A DNA stretch of 9,530 bases from Verrucomicrobiales bacterium. Lineage in GTDB: Bacteria > Verrucomicrobiota > Verrucomicrobiia > Verrucomicrobiales > Verrucomicrobiaceae. Made by a program: the position numbers and the translations under genes. Positions 1 through 5,712 of the stretch are shown in pieces. The notes beneath the pieces were generated by a model that saw only the letters and a list, made by a program, of their open reading frames with translations, ran no database searches and was not told the DNA's origin. The stretch covers positions 1-9,530 of the forward strand of contig DNXB01000498.1 of assembly GCA_003506995.1 (NCBI GenBank), given 5' to 3'. The stretch's first letter is position 1; each line of letters begins with the position of its first letter.

Positions 1-59
1 CTTGTATTTAATTGCCGGGTTAATACCTTTCACAGGACGGTCAGCGGATCCTGGCCAAC

Positions 60-1124
60 TTGAGCAACTGGGACTTGATCGCCCAAGCCATTCAAGAATT
101 GACCGGACTTAGGCAGGCCGCTTTTAATGTCGGCCTCGAGGTCCGACCGCTGCGAGAGATCGAGGCGGAACTCGCAGGACAACGCGCCCATGAGAATGAA
201 CTGCTCAATCTCACTTTGGAAAGACGGCTGACCATAGTGCAGGTCATTGGACTCACATGGGACAGGTACATCGGCGACATGCATGACCAGATTCCACACG
301 TTCATCATATCTTCATTGATGAGGCTGCGTTCACACCGCTGATCAAGGCTTTGGTCGTATTCGCAAAAGGCGCTCCGGTCACGCTGCTGGGAGATCACAA
401 GCAACTGCCGCCTGTTTGTGAGATGGATGACAAAGGCTTTAGGACGAAGGGCGGCCAATCGTGCATTCTGTGGGGCAAGTCCGCATTGTTTTGTGAAAAG
501 GCTCTGTCGGTGAGTCACCAAGTAGGGAATATGCCATCAAAGCTGTTAAAAGCCGGAAGCCGTCCCGTGAGTTTTGGGGAAATGCGGACTGCCTCCCTGA
601 AGTTCTCACATCGTTTCGGGCCAGAGTTGGCGGCACTGCTGTCCGAATTGGTGTATGGACGACATAGATTAAGAAGCGCAGGTCCAAGCACCTTGATTGT
701 GGAGGTGCTGCATGCAGCCAAGGAACCAAACGGCGACAAGTGCAACGTCGCTCAGGCTGCACAAGTCGCTGCAGTCGCCCAAAGGCTCGGGCAGGGAAGC
801 TGGGCCATTCTTACTCCTTACCGGAACCAACGCGATCAAATCAAGAACGTCCTAAACTCTCGCCTGGCTGACCGTGTTCTGACCGTGGCCGGCTCACAGG
901 GACAAGAATGGGACACGGTGATTTTTTGTACGGCTGACAGCAACTCTAAGAGCCTATTTCTGAACAACTCGACTAATCCCAAAGGAGAGGCTTGTCTCAA
1001 CACCGCCTTGAGCCGGGTGAAGCGGCGGCTGGTTTTGGTATTGGATAAAAATTTCTGGGAGAACAAACATGATGGAGACAAACAACTTCTCAGTCGGCTG
1101 ATCAAGATTGCAGGGCCATGGTAG
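60..1124 (+). CDS. Superfamily 1 (UPF1/DNA2-like) helicase, 5'-truncated or frameshifted
   Basis: This encodes the C-terminal two thirds of an SF1 ATP-dependent DNA/RNA helicase. Counting from the TTG at 60, visible motifs are: motif II IDEA (86-89), motif III GDHKQLPP (111-118), a motif IV-like stretch SHRFGPELAALLSELVYG (183-200), ILTPYRNQRDQI (250-261), motif V-like VAGSQGQEWDTVIF (276-289) and motif VI LNTALSRVKRRLVLV (313-327). Walker A is absent. The frame has a stop at 21-23, yet the codons just after it read YLSQDGQRILANLSN, which resembles helicase motif Ia, so homology starts before the TTG. The frame from position 2 reads LYLIAGL and joins that stretch smoothly if one base near 20-25 is removed. 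A frameshift in a gene entering from outside the window is therefore likely. The TTG at 60 is only the first listed possible start. It converges on the sigma factor gene with a 9-base gap. Without motif I it should not hydrolyse ATP. Confidence 0.8.
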   Translation: MSNWDLIAQAIQELTGLRQAAFNVGLEVRPLREIEAELAGQRAHENELLNLTLERRLTIVQVIGLTWDRYIGDMHDQIPHVHHIFIDEAAFTPLIKALVVFAKGAPVTLLGDHKQLPPVCEMDDKGFRTKGGQSCILWGKSALFCEKALSVSHQVGNMPSKLLKAGSRPVSFGEMRTASLKFSHRFGPELAALLSELVYGRHRLRSAGPSTLIVEVLHAAKEPNGDKCNVAQAAQVAAVAQRLGQGSWAILTPYRNQRDQIKNVLNSRLADRVLTVAGSQGQEWDTVIFCTADSNSKSLFLNNSTNPKGEACLNTALSRVKRRLVLVLDKNFWENKHDGDKQLLSRLIKIAGPW

Positions 1125-1133
1125 CGGCTTCGC

Positions 1134-1790
1134 TCACTTCCCGAACAAGCCTATCAGCCAATCCCAGAACGAACGACTTTCCTGGGGCTGAAAATTAGAG
1201 CGGGGCCGACGGTTAGAGGCCGGTAGCAGGCCGCTGGGGCCTATTTCGTGGTAGCCGTCCGAATTAAGCTGGCCGCGAAGATGGTCAAACGCATGAGTCG
1301 CCGTCTTGTGAGCTGCCTGCTTGGAGACGCCAAGCAGATCCCCGATTTCCGCGTAGCTGTGGCCCTGCGAGTACAAATCGATCACTTGCTGTGTGCGATC
1401 CGGCAATCCAGCCAGATGACGGTCGAGAACCTGCCGCGCCTCCCTGGTGCGAACTTCATGAACCGGGTCTTGGGATGTGTCCGGATGATCCTGAAGCAGC
1501 GACTCGGCCTGCAAATCTGCCGCCGCTGCCAAACTCGTTTCGGGAACGAAATGCCGGGCATGGCGAGCTTCGCTCTGATAAAGCGAATTCAAGGCGTTGC
1601 GTATGACCGTGCCAGTAAATGGCTCGAAAAAGCCGCGTGCCGGATCATAGGCACAAGCGGCCCGATACAATGCGGCGTGCGCCTCAGCGGCGACATCTTC
1701 GATGGTGACACCGGGAATGTTCGAGTAGAGGCGAGCGATGCGCTCAGCCAAAGGCAGGCTTGCCTGGAAAAGTGTCTTGGGATCGGACAT
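1134..1790 (-). CDS. Sigma-70 family RNA polymerase sigma factor
   Basis: A 218-residue sigma factor with two of the usual domains. Region 2 spans about residues 11-78: LAERIARLYSNIPGVTIEDV, then a YDPARG-like segment at 48-53 and VIRNALNSLYQ at 62-72, matching the core-binding and -10-recognition helices. Region 4 spans about 117-175 and ends in a helix-turn-helix, SYAEIGDLLGVSKQAAHKTA (145-164), which would contact the -35 element. The tail (176-218) is extra and ends in an aromatic SFWDWLIGLFGK. The size fits a small alternative sigma factor; no anti-sigma factor is recognisable beside it. The ATG at 1790 is chosen over the adjacent GTG at 1793; neither has a clear ribosome binding site. 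The upstream region is A-tract rich and shared with the divergent gene at 1875. Confidence 0.88.
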   Translation of the reverse strand: MSDPKTLFQASLPLAERIARLYSNIPGVTIEDVAAEAHAALYRAACAYDPARGFFEPFTGTVIRNALNSLYQSEARHARHFVPETSLAAAADLQAESLLQDHPDTSQDPVHEVRTREARQVLDRHLAGLPDRTQQVIDLYSQGHSYAEIGDLLGVSKQAAHKTATHAFDHLRGQLNSDGYHEIGPSGLLPASNRRPRSNFQPQESRSFWDWLIGLFGK

Positions 1791-1874
1791 CACGGGATTT
1801 TTTGAGTTTTTTCAGCCGAGTGGTTGACGATTTTTTGGCAAATCCGTAGGAGCTTGTAACCAGCCCTTCATATC
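1791..1874. promoter_or_regulatory. Divergent intergenic region with three T6 (A6) tracts
   Basis: This 84-base gap separates the sigma factor (leftward) from the gene at 1875 (rightward) and must hold both promoters. Runs of six T occur at 1798-1803, 1807-1812 and 1831-1836, the kind of tracts that bend DNA. A TTGACG at 1824-1829 is the best -35 match for the rightward gene, but 17 bases on lies only TAGGAG, a poor -10, so the promoter is not firmly placed. The T runs are not preceded by strong hairpins, so they are not read as terminators. Confidence 0.35.
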
Positions 1875-2762
1875 ATGAAAACGACATCCATTCCACATGC
1901 GAATTCCTGCCTTATTGACTTCCTGCCCAGTGACCCTGAAAACCAACGCAGACTTGCTCCCGTGTTTGGCTGTCTTGAGATTGGCATGCCGGAGTTGGCC
2001 CTTGATCTCCTCACCAGCACACCTGAAAAAAGAATGGAATCAGGCTGGCTGGAGGCGTTGCGATTGCTGGCATTGGAACAGACCGGAGCTTCCAGTCTGG
2101 CTTTGGCCGAGGAGGCCGTGCATAGCGCCTATGCATTCCCAGAAAACCATCAGATTCTTGAGGCCTCATTCATTCACCTGGCTTCATCGGAGCAGTATCA
2201 AAAGCTGTTTCAACTCTACCACACGCATCCTCAGCGTGATCTAATGCGCCGTCATTCTTCCATCCTTCACAACCTCGCGGCTGCAGCCGCTCAAACAGGC
2301 AAGTTCAAGCAAGGATTGGCTTTCGCTTTCAAATCGGCCCGTCTGAATTTGTTCAGCCCATCCAGCCTACTGATCGATCTTCAAATGCGCCCTCTTTGGG
2401 AACATTACGCAACAACCAGTTTTGGAGACTTGACGGAAGCAAGGTGGATGTGTGCGCCATCCATGTTCCGAGTCCTTGATCAGGCCATCAACAGAACACG
2501 GGGAGGCCTTTCCGTCTGTGAATTCACGCTGCGCCGCTGGGTGCCTTCTGAGTTTCACCCCTGGCTCGAACGCGATGTGTCTTCCCATTTCGTACTGGCT
2601 GCAGAAACCCCGCAAGACGTCCGTGACGCATATCATTCGTGGGTGGATGACCGGCGAGTTGATGGAGTCAAAGTGTTTAGGGCTGCCATACGCAATGCCC
2701 TTGCATACATTCGCAGCATCAATCCAAGCTCAGAAGTGCGGCGCGGGTTCTGCTATGAATGA
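1875..2762 (+). CDS. Hypothetical protein with helical-repeat (TPR-like) N-terminal half
   Basis: A 295-residue protein I do not recognise. Residues about 25-160 look like paired amphipathic helices in the style of tetratricopeptide repeats: ELALDLLTSTPEKRM, WLEALRLLALEQTGASSLAL and then LHNLAAAAAQTGKFKQGLAF at 131-150. This suggests a protein-binding scaffold. The C-terminal half (about 170-295) is rich in Trp, Arg and Phe and shows no family I can name. There is no signal peptide or membrane segment, so it is probably cytoplasmic. The start is the ATG at 1875; no Shine-Dalgarno is present close by. It is divergent from the sigma factor and could be co-regulated with it, but nothing shows a direct link. 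Its TGA overlaps the next ATG as ATGA. Confidence 0.72.
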   Translation: MKTTSIPHANSCLIDFLPSDPENQRRLAPVFGCLEIGMPELALDLLTSTPEKRMESGWLEALRLLALEQTGASSLALAEEAVHSAYAFPENHQILEASFIHLASSEQYQKLFQLYHTHPQRDLMRRHSSILHNLAAAAAQTGKFKQGLAFAFKSARLNLFSPSSLLIDLQMRPLWEHYATTSFGDLTEARWMCAPSMFRVLDQAINRTRGGLSVCEFTLRRWVPSEFHPWLERDVSSHFVLAAETPQDVRDAYHSWVDDRRVDGVKVFRAAIRNALAYIRSINPSSEVRRGFCYE

Positions 2763-3046
2763 AGCAAGCATCGCTGCCTGCGATGCCATTGGTCGCACTG
2801 GAATGCTCCTCCTACACGCAGGTGGCGATGGCAGTCCAGACGGGACGCTACGCGGGTTTTCTCCCTGAATTCGCGAAGAACGCGGCCTTCGCCGGGAACT
2901 CAGACGTGATTCAACGCCCGCTGGAAAAAGGACTGCGCTATGACCGCTCGCTGGTGCTGGCCTGGCGTGAAGCCTCGGTGCGGAACCGACCGTTTTTGGA
3001 GAAGGTGATTGAGGCGCTGCGGGTGCGGATTGGGAAAGCTCTCTGA
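2759..3046 (+). pseudogene. C-terminal remnant of a LysR-family transcriptional regulator
   Basis: The 95 residues match the last quarter of a LysR-type regulator: the end of the effector-binding domain. The stretch LECSSYTQVAMAVQTGRYAG (14-33), followed by FLPEFA, is the typical strand and helix leading to the GxxxLPE turn, and RNRPFLEKVIEALR (76-89) is the usual last helix. The family is normally about 300 residues with an N-terminal winged helix-turn-helix, none of which is present. The frame is closed by a TGA at 2756-2758 immediately before the ATG at 2759, so the missing part does not continue upstream. The ATGA overlap with the previous gene could allow translation, but the fragment cannot bind DNA. 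It is probably a leftover from a deletion or recombination, with the junction near 2760-2800. Confidence 0.72.
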
Positions 3047-3080
3047 GTCGAATGCGTGTCAATCTTCTCGCAAAGCCCGC

Positions 3081-3109
3081 TGGAAATCTGACCGGCATCA
3101 TCCTACAAT
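3081..3109 (+). promoter_or_regulatory. Candidate sigma-70-type promoter for the small protein/HNH pair
   Basis: TGGAAA (3081-3086) and TACAAT (3104-3109) are separated by 17 bases, matching a housekeeping promoter at four of six and five of six positions. The -10 box ends six bases before the ATG at 3116. Transcription would then start at or next to the start codon, giving a leaderless or nearly leaderless mRNA. This agrees with the lack of a Shine-Dalgarno sequence before that ATG. Confidence 0.4.
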
Positions 3110-3115
3110 CCGCGA

Positions 3116-3364
3116 ATGAAGCCTTTTGAAGAAATCGTTCAGTTCATTGCCGACGCGGCTGGAGCGGAGAAGCTTCGGGCGTTCCGTCCCTCTGCGATGG
3201 CGGAAAAGCGGGTGGCGGTGTTGCTGGCTAAACAGGAGGCTGGAGTGCTCAAACCCAAGGAGCGTGAGGAATTGCAGATGTTTGTGCAGTTGGACCATGT
3301 GATGAGCCTCGCAAAGGCGAGGGCTCGTGTGAGAGCCAGATCACGCGCACCTGCCGCCGCATGA
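3116..3364 (+). CDS. Small charged helical protein, partner of the HNH endonuclease
   Basis: An 82-residue, strongly helical and charged protein of unknown function. The middle, LLAKQEAGVLKPKEREELQM (36-55), then LDHVMSLAKARARVRARSRA at 59-78, resembles small proteins often found directly before HNH endonucleases in diverse bacteria, with the same KEREEL and terminal basic KARAR patterns. The family link is from memory and was not searched. It overlaps the HNH start by 4 nt (ATGA), so the two are probably translated together. A role as an inhibitor or accessory of the nuclease is only a guess from position. The start has a -10-like box just upstream and no ribosome binding site. Confidence 0.72.
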   Translation: MKPFEEIVQFIADAAGAEKLRAFRPSAMAEKRVAVLLAKQEAGVLKPKEREELQMFVQLDHVMSLAKARARVRARSRAPAAA

Positions 3365-3801
3365 TGGAGCCGATTCCAGCTCGGTTGCGGCGTCTCGTCT
3401 TCGAGCGGGCCACCGGTCTCTGCGAATACTGCCTGATTCATCAGAGTGATGCGCATTTGACCTTCCCGGTCGATCACATCATCAGCCGCAAACATCGCGG
3501 ACCGACAACCGCAGCCAATCTGGCTCTCTCCTGCCTGCGCTGCAATGTGGCGAAAGGAACAGACCTCGGATCGCTGGTGAGCCGCCCGCGCCGTCTGGTC
3601 CGGCTCTACCATCCACGTCAGGATCGCTGGAGTGATCACTTTCGGCTGAGCGGAGCGCGGATCGTGCCGCTGACGGAGATTGGCGAGGCCACAGTGAGGC
3701 TGCTTGACCTCAACTCGCCGCAACGATTGCTGCTGCGCCGCACCTTGGCGAAAGCAGGGCGCTACCCTTCATTGGAGGCGCTGGCTTACCTGAGAAATTA
3801 A
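3361..3801 (+). CDS. HNH endonuclease
   Basis: A 146-residue HNH nuclease. Paired cysteines CEYC (21-24) and CLRC (58-61) form the expected zinc-binding knuckles. The nuclease core is VDHIISRKHRG (37-47) with the Asp-His pair at 38-39, Asn53 in TAANLALSC, and Asn62/Lys65 after the second CxxC. These are the beta-beta-alpha-metal residues that bind the catalytic ion and cut DNA. The C-terminal part, LYHPRQDRWSDHF (102-114), is a conserved extension of this subgroup. The start is the ATG at 3361, overlapping the previous stop; a second ATG follows at once. No methylase or intron surrounds it, so it is neither an evident restriction system nor an intron-borne homing enzyme. The substrate is unknown. 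Confidence 0.9.
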   Translation: MMEPIPARLRRLVFERATGLCEYCLIHQSDAHLTFPVDHIISRKHRGPTTAANLALSCLRCNVAKGTDLGSLVSRPRRLVRLYHPRQDRWSDHFRLSGARIVPLTEIGEATVRLLDLNSPQRLLLRRTLAKAGRYPSLEALAYLRN

Positions 3802-3808
3802 ATCTTGA

Positions 3809-4025
3809 TCATACACCACGCTGTTTCATCGCCTTCGGCACCAACCGCGCGAATTCGTGGAAGCTCCAGGCGCTTTTGCTGAGGCCCCAGGCGGTGTCTT
3901 GTTTGTGACTGGGTCGATTTCGGGGTGATGAAGTCTTCTTGATGGCGACGGCTTTGGACGATCTCTCCATGCGGGTCCATGACGTATCTGTCGCCGTAGC
4001 CGATGCAGGGCGGACGCTTACGGCT
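3809..4025 (-). pseudogene. Decayed 3' end of an unidentified gene, copy 1 (frameshifted)
   Basis: Read leftward, one frame from 4025 gives RPPCIGYGDRYVMDPHGEIV and continues to about 3917. A second frame, one base off, then carries SHKQDTAWGLSKSAWSFHEF and AMKQRGV to a TGA at 3811-3809. The second half aligns with copy 2 at 4770-4895. Copy 1 lacks one base of a C run (3911-3913 side) that copy 2 keeps, which explains the broken frame. It also has an in-frame 21-base insertion (3870-3890). The in-frame indel and the changes between copies suggest former protein-coding sequence. No start with a full N-terminal domain is present, and I do not recognise the family. It directly follows the toxin-antitoxin pair on the same strand. 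Confidence 0.55.
3819..3926. repeat. Direct repeat, copy 1
   Basis: This matches 4780-4866 in the same orientation. The most conserved block is GTGTCTTGTTTGTGACTGGG, present in both copies, and GGAAGCTCCAGGC is also shared. Differences are a 21-base insertion here (3870-3890), one missing G in the G run after GACT, and scattered substitutions. The two copies bracket the PIN toxin-antitoxin pair. Confidence 0.8.
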
Positions 4026-4206
4026 TCACCGGAACAAGGCGGTCCTGGGTGCGCACAATCCTGTCACCCAGTTCCTTCTCACGCTGGCGCAGGTAATCAC
4101 CGATCTTTTTCTGATCGTGACCGAAGTCGGAGGTGATCTTGCGGCGGATGTCGCGCAGCCATTCGAGGCCGTCGTCGTGCGCTTGGGGTGATGACTTGGT
4201 GTTCAT
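4018..4206 (-). CDS. Small partner protein (putative antitoxin) of the PIN toxin
   Basis: A 62-residue charged helical protein. The core WLRDIRRKITSDFGHDQKKI (16-35) followed by DYLRQREKE resembles small proteins that commonly sit next to VapC-like PIN genes in Verrucomicrobiota and Cyanobacteria. That comparison is from memory. Its ATG overlaps the toxin's TGA by 4 nt, so it is translated after and probably together with the toxin, the reverse of the usual antitoxin-first order. No DNA-binding fold is obvious in so short a chain. The antitoxin role is inferred from position and size. Confidence 0.7.
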   Translation of the reverse strand: MNTKSSPQAHDDGLEWLRDIRRKITSDFGHDQKKIGDYLRQREKELGDRIVRTQDRLVPVKP

Positions 4207-4679
4207 GGCTCTACTTCCAGGAGTTCAAGGGGAGTGATCAGCTTGGGCGTTTTGTAGCCGAGTTTGGCGTTTGTGCGGACGATGTGGTCGGTCTTGCTGG
4301 CATTGGCGATGTGGCGGCAGTTCCACGAGGCCAGAATATCACACTTCCAAAAGGTGGCGACTGCCAAGTGGCGGGCATCGCCATCGGCGTCGGCCGGCAT
4401 GATTTTGTGCTCGATGTAATGCTCCACAAGGCCGTCGATCTCAGGCGTGGTCTGAAGCAAGGGGATGTCTGACAGGAGCGAGAGGCATTCGGTGCGCTTT
4501 GGCTCAGGGGTGTCTTCGAGTTCACGGAGAACCCACAGGGAGGACACGAGCGAGTCCTGCCACTTCGCCCGGTCCCACCACTCGCGAGTCCATTCGCGCC
4601 GAGCCTGCATTTGAGCGCCCGGGCGGGTCTCAAAGTAGAAACTCGGGATGCTGGTCTCGACGAAGATGAGCTGGTTCAC
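4203..4679 (-). CDS. PIN-domain protein, VapC-like toxin
   Basis: A 158-residue PIN-domain ribonuclease, probably the toxin of a type II toxin-antitoxin pair. Metal-binding acids are visible at Glu8 in FVETSIPSF, Glu53 in LWVLRELE, and Asp101 in GDARHLAVATF. The LASWNCRHIAN segment (116-126) is a hallmark of this PIN subgroup, and the chain ends in the usual TPLELLE (149-155). The family cuts RNA, often tRNA or rRNA; the target here is unknown. Glu replaces the more common first Asp, which is normal for the ETSIPS group. The start is a GTG at 4679 with no Shine-Dalgarno. It lies next to a small partner gene and between two remnants of one gene, an arrangement that suggests the unit may have moved in. 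Confidence 0.87.
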   Translation of the reverse strand: MNQLIFVETSIPSFYFETRPGAQMQARREWTREWWDRAKWQDSLVSSLWVLRELEDTPEPKRTECLSLLSDIPLLQTTPEIDGLVEHYIEHKIMPADADGDARHLAVATFWKCDILASWNCRHIANASKTDHIVRTNAKLGYKTPKLITPLELLEVEP

Positions 4680-4686
4680 GGGTCAG

Positions 4687-4714
4687 ATGCTACGTCCCGA
4701 CTTTGGAAAGTCGA
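4687..4714 (-). promoter_or_regulatory. Candidate toxin-antitoxin promoter with internal palindrome
   Basis: On the minus strand, TCGACT (4714-4709) and TAGCAT (4692-4687) form weak -35 and -10 boxes 16 bases apart. The -10 ends seven bases before the GTG start, so the message would again be nearly leaderless. The perfect-arm inverted repeat CGACTTTCCAAAGTCG (4713-4698) overlaps the -35 box and spacer, where a toxin-antitoxin complex or another repressor could bind. The boxes are poor matches, so this is tentative. Confidence 0.3.
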
Positions 4715-4735
4715 GCCATGAGTGGTGATGGTGAA

Positions 4736-4758
4736 GGCGGCGGCCTCAGGCCGTCGTC
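4736..4758. repeat. GC-rich hairpin-forming inverted repeat
   Basis: Arms 4736-4745 and 4749-4758 can pair over ten positions, eight Watson-Crick and two G-T, around a three-base loop. The core is CGGCCTCAGGCCG. No T run follows on either strand, so it is not a typical terminator. With the palindrome at 4698-4713 it forms a two-hairpin unit of about 60 bases, which resembles REP-type intergenic repeats. Confidence 0.5.
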
Positions 4759-4769
4759 AGCCAGGAAGG

Positions 4770-4895
4770 CTAACCTCTTCGCTGCTTCATCACCTCCGCC
4801 ACGAACGGCACGAACTCGCGGAAGCTCCAGGCAGTGTCTTGTTTGTGACTGGGGTCGATTTCGAGGCCCGGACTTGATCCATCAAACGGCCTGGC
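4770..4895 (-). pseudogene. Remnant 3' end of an unidentified gene, copy 2
   Basis: The frame is open for 41 codons and ends in TAG (4772-4770). It includes PGLEIDPSHKQDTAWSFREF and then VMKQRRG at the end. It aligns with copy 1 (3809-4025), which keeps the same DTAW, SF.EF and MKQR residues, so it was probably once coding. Only a C-terminal stub survives and no own start is present. Its frame is the same as that of the secreted protein at 4896-5639, directly after the latter's TGA. A read-through extension is thus formally possible, but a chance join or gene decay is more likely. Family not recognised. Confidence 0.5.
4780..4866. repeat. Direct repeat, copy 2
   Basis: This is the partner of 3819-3926, same orientation, about 960 bases away. 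It lacks the 21-base insertion of copy 1 and has one more G in the GACTGGGG run, which keeps the minus-strand reading frame open. Confidence 0.8.
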
Positions 4896-5639
4896 TCAGC
4901 GGCTCAGCGGGATCGAGAAGCTGCCGGGGATCGACACTCCAGGAACCACGGCTGGCGGCCTGGGCGCGGCCAGGCCCGGCACCGTGCCGAAGGTTCCGCC
5001 GGACGGGACTGCCGGGGAGGCGAAGCCGCCCGGGTTGTAGTAGCCGAGCGTGGGGCTGTAATGCACCTGCGGCAGGCCGGTGAAGATGAAGCCCCCGCTC
5101 TGCGGCACATAGATGCCGCCGCTGCCGGAGCCGATGGTGGCAATGCCCACATTTTCCCAGCCGCGCGAACGGGGCACGACGGGTGGAATGACTCCGCCCC
5201 ATCCCGCCGAGGCAAAACCCACCGCCGGCACCGGACCCGTGTAAGCCGAGCCCTGCTGATAAATGATCAGGGGCGGTTGCTGCAACTGCGCCTGGCGCTT
5301 GATCTCCGCCAACTGGATTGCATGCCGCAGTTCCGCCCTGCGCTCCTGCTGCTGACGGCGTTCCTGTGCTTTTTCCTGACGCGTCTGCTCCCGCGCTTTT
5401 TCGAGATCCGCGGCCGCCTGCGCATTGTAGCCCAGCTCAAAGCGGGTGGACTCCGGCAGATCGCTGAACAGAACTCGTGCGGTGCCTTGTTGGTGGGAGA
5501 AAGCCACGCCGTCCGCATCGCGCTGGAGGATTTTGCAGCGCAGGTAGGTTTTGCCGTGGAGCGTGTGGATCGTGGCCACTTCCTGGGCAAGCGCCTGGCC
5601 CAGCGACAGCATGATGAGGGCGGAAAGAATCGTTTTCAT
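4896..5639 (-). CDS. Secreted SHD1-like domain protein with charged helix and Gly/Pro-rich tail
   Basis: A 247-residue exported protein of unknown function. A signal peptide occupies residues 1-19 (MKTILSALIMLSLGQALAQ, probable cut after ALA at 18). An SHD1-like beta domain follows at about 21-71, with the pattern T.HGKTYLRCKI...DADGVAFSHQQGTARVLFSDLP. A highly charged Arg/Glu/Gln helix (about 73-120) comes next, likely a coiled coil. The rest is low-complexity and rich in Gly, Pro, Ser and Tyr. The same architecture occurs in the upstream gene at 5713-6444, so the two are tandem paralogues. This type of protein is frequent in Verrucomicrobiota and Planctomycetota, from memory. It probably acts in the periplasm or at the outer surface. 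The start is the ATG at 5639 directly before the signal peptide; no Shine-Dalgarno is seen. Confidence 0.83.
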   Translation of the reverse strand: MKTILSALIMLSLGQALAQEVATIHTLHGKTYLRCKILQRDADGVAFSHQQGTARVLFSDLPESTRFELGYNAQAAADLEKAREQTRQEKAQERRQQQERRAELRHAIQLAEIKRQAQLQQPPLIIYQQGSAYTGPVPAVGFASAGWGGVIPPVVPRSRGWENVGIATIGSGSGGIYVPQSGGFIFTGLPQVHYSPTLGYYNPGGFASPAVPSGGTFGTVPGLAAPRPPAVVPGVSIPGSFSIPLSR

Positions 5640-5688
5640 CGTTGAGTCGCAGTTGACCGTGAAGATGGCAGATTTGCCAGTCTTTTAT

Positions 5689-5706
5689 GCTTCGCAAAAC
5701 CGAAGC
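5689..5706 (-). terminator. Weak hairpin after the upstream SHD1-like gene
   Basis: Arms GCTTCG and CGAAGC form a 6-bp stem with a six-base loop, starting seven bases after the TGA at 5715-5713. The minus strand continues with ATAAAAG instead of a T run, so if it terminates transcription it does so poorly. It may equally be a processing site between the two paralogues. Confidence 0.25.
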
Positions 5707-5712
5707 AATCCC

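Noticed and set aside
1798..1836. T runs as a rho-independent terminator
   Set aside because: No GC-rich hairpin precedes them, and they lie between divergent genes where no transcript ends.
3139..3723. A 194-codon minus-strand frame opposite the HNH pair
   Set aside because: It covers two overlapping plus-strand genes, one with clear HNH residues, and shows no domain itself.
3361..3801. HNH gene as part of a group II intron or a restriction-modification system
   Set aside because: No reverse transcriptase, intron RNA structure, methyltransferase or specificity gene is nearby.
4736..4758. GC-rich hairpin as a terminator for the secreted-protein genes
   Set aside because: No T run follows it on the minus strand, and the remnant separates it from the gene end.
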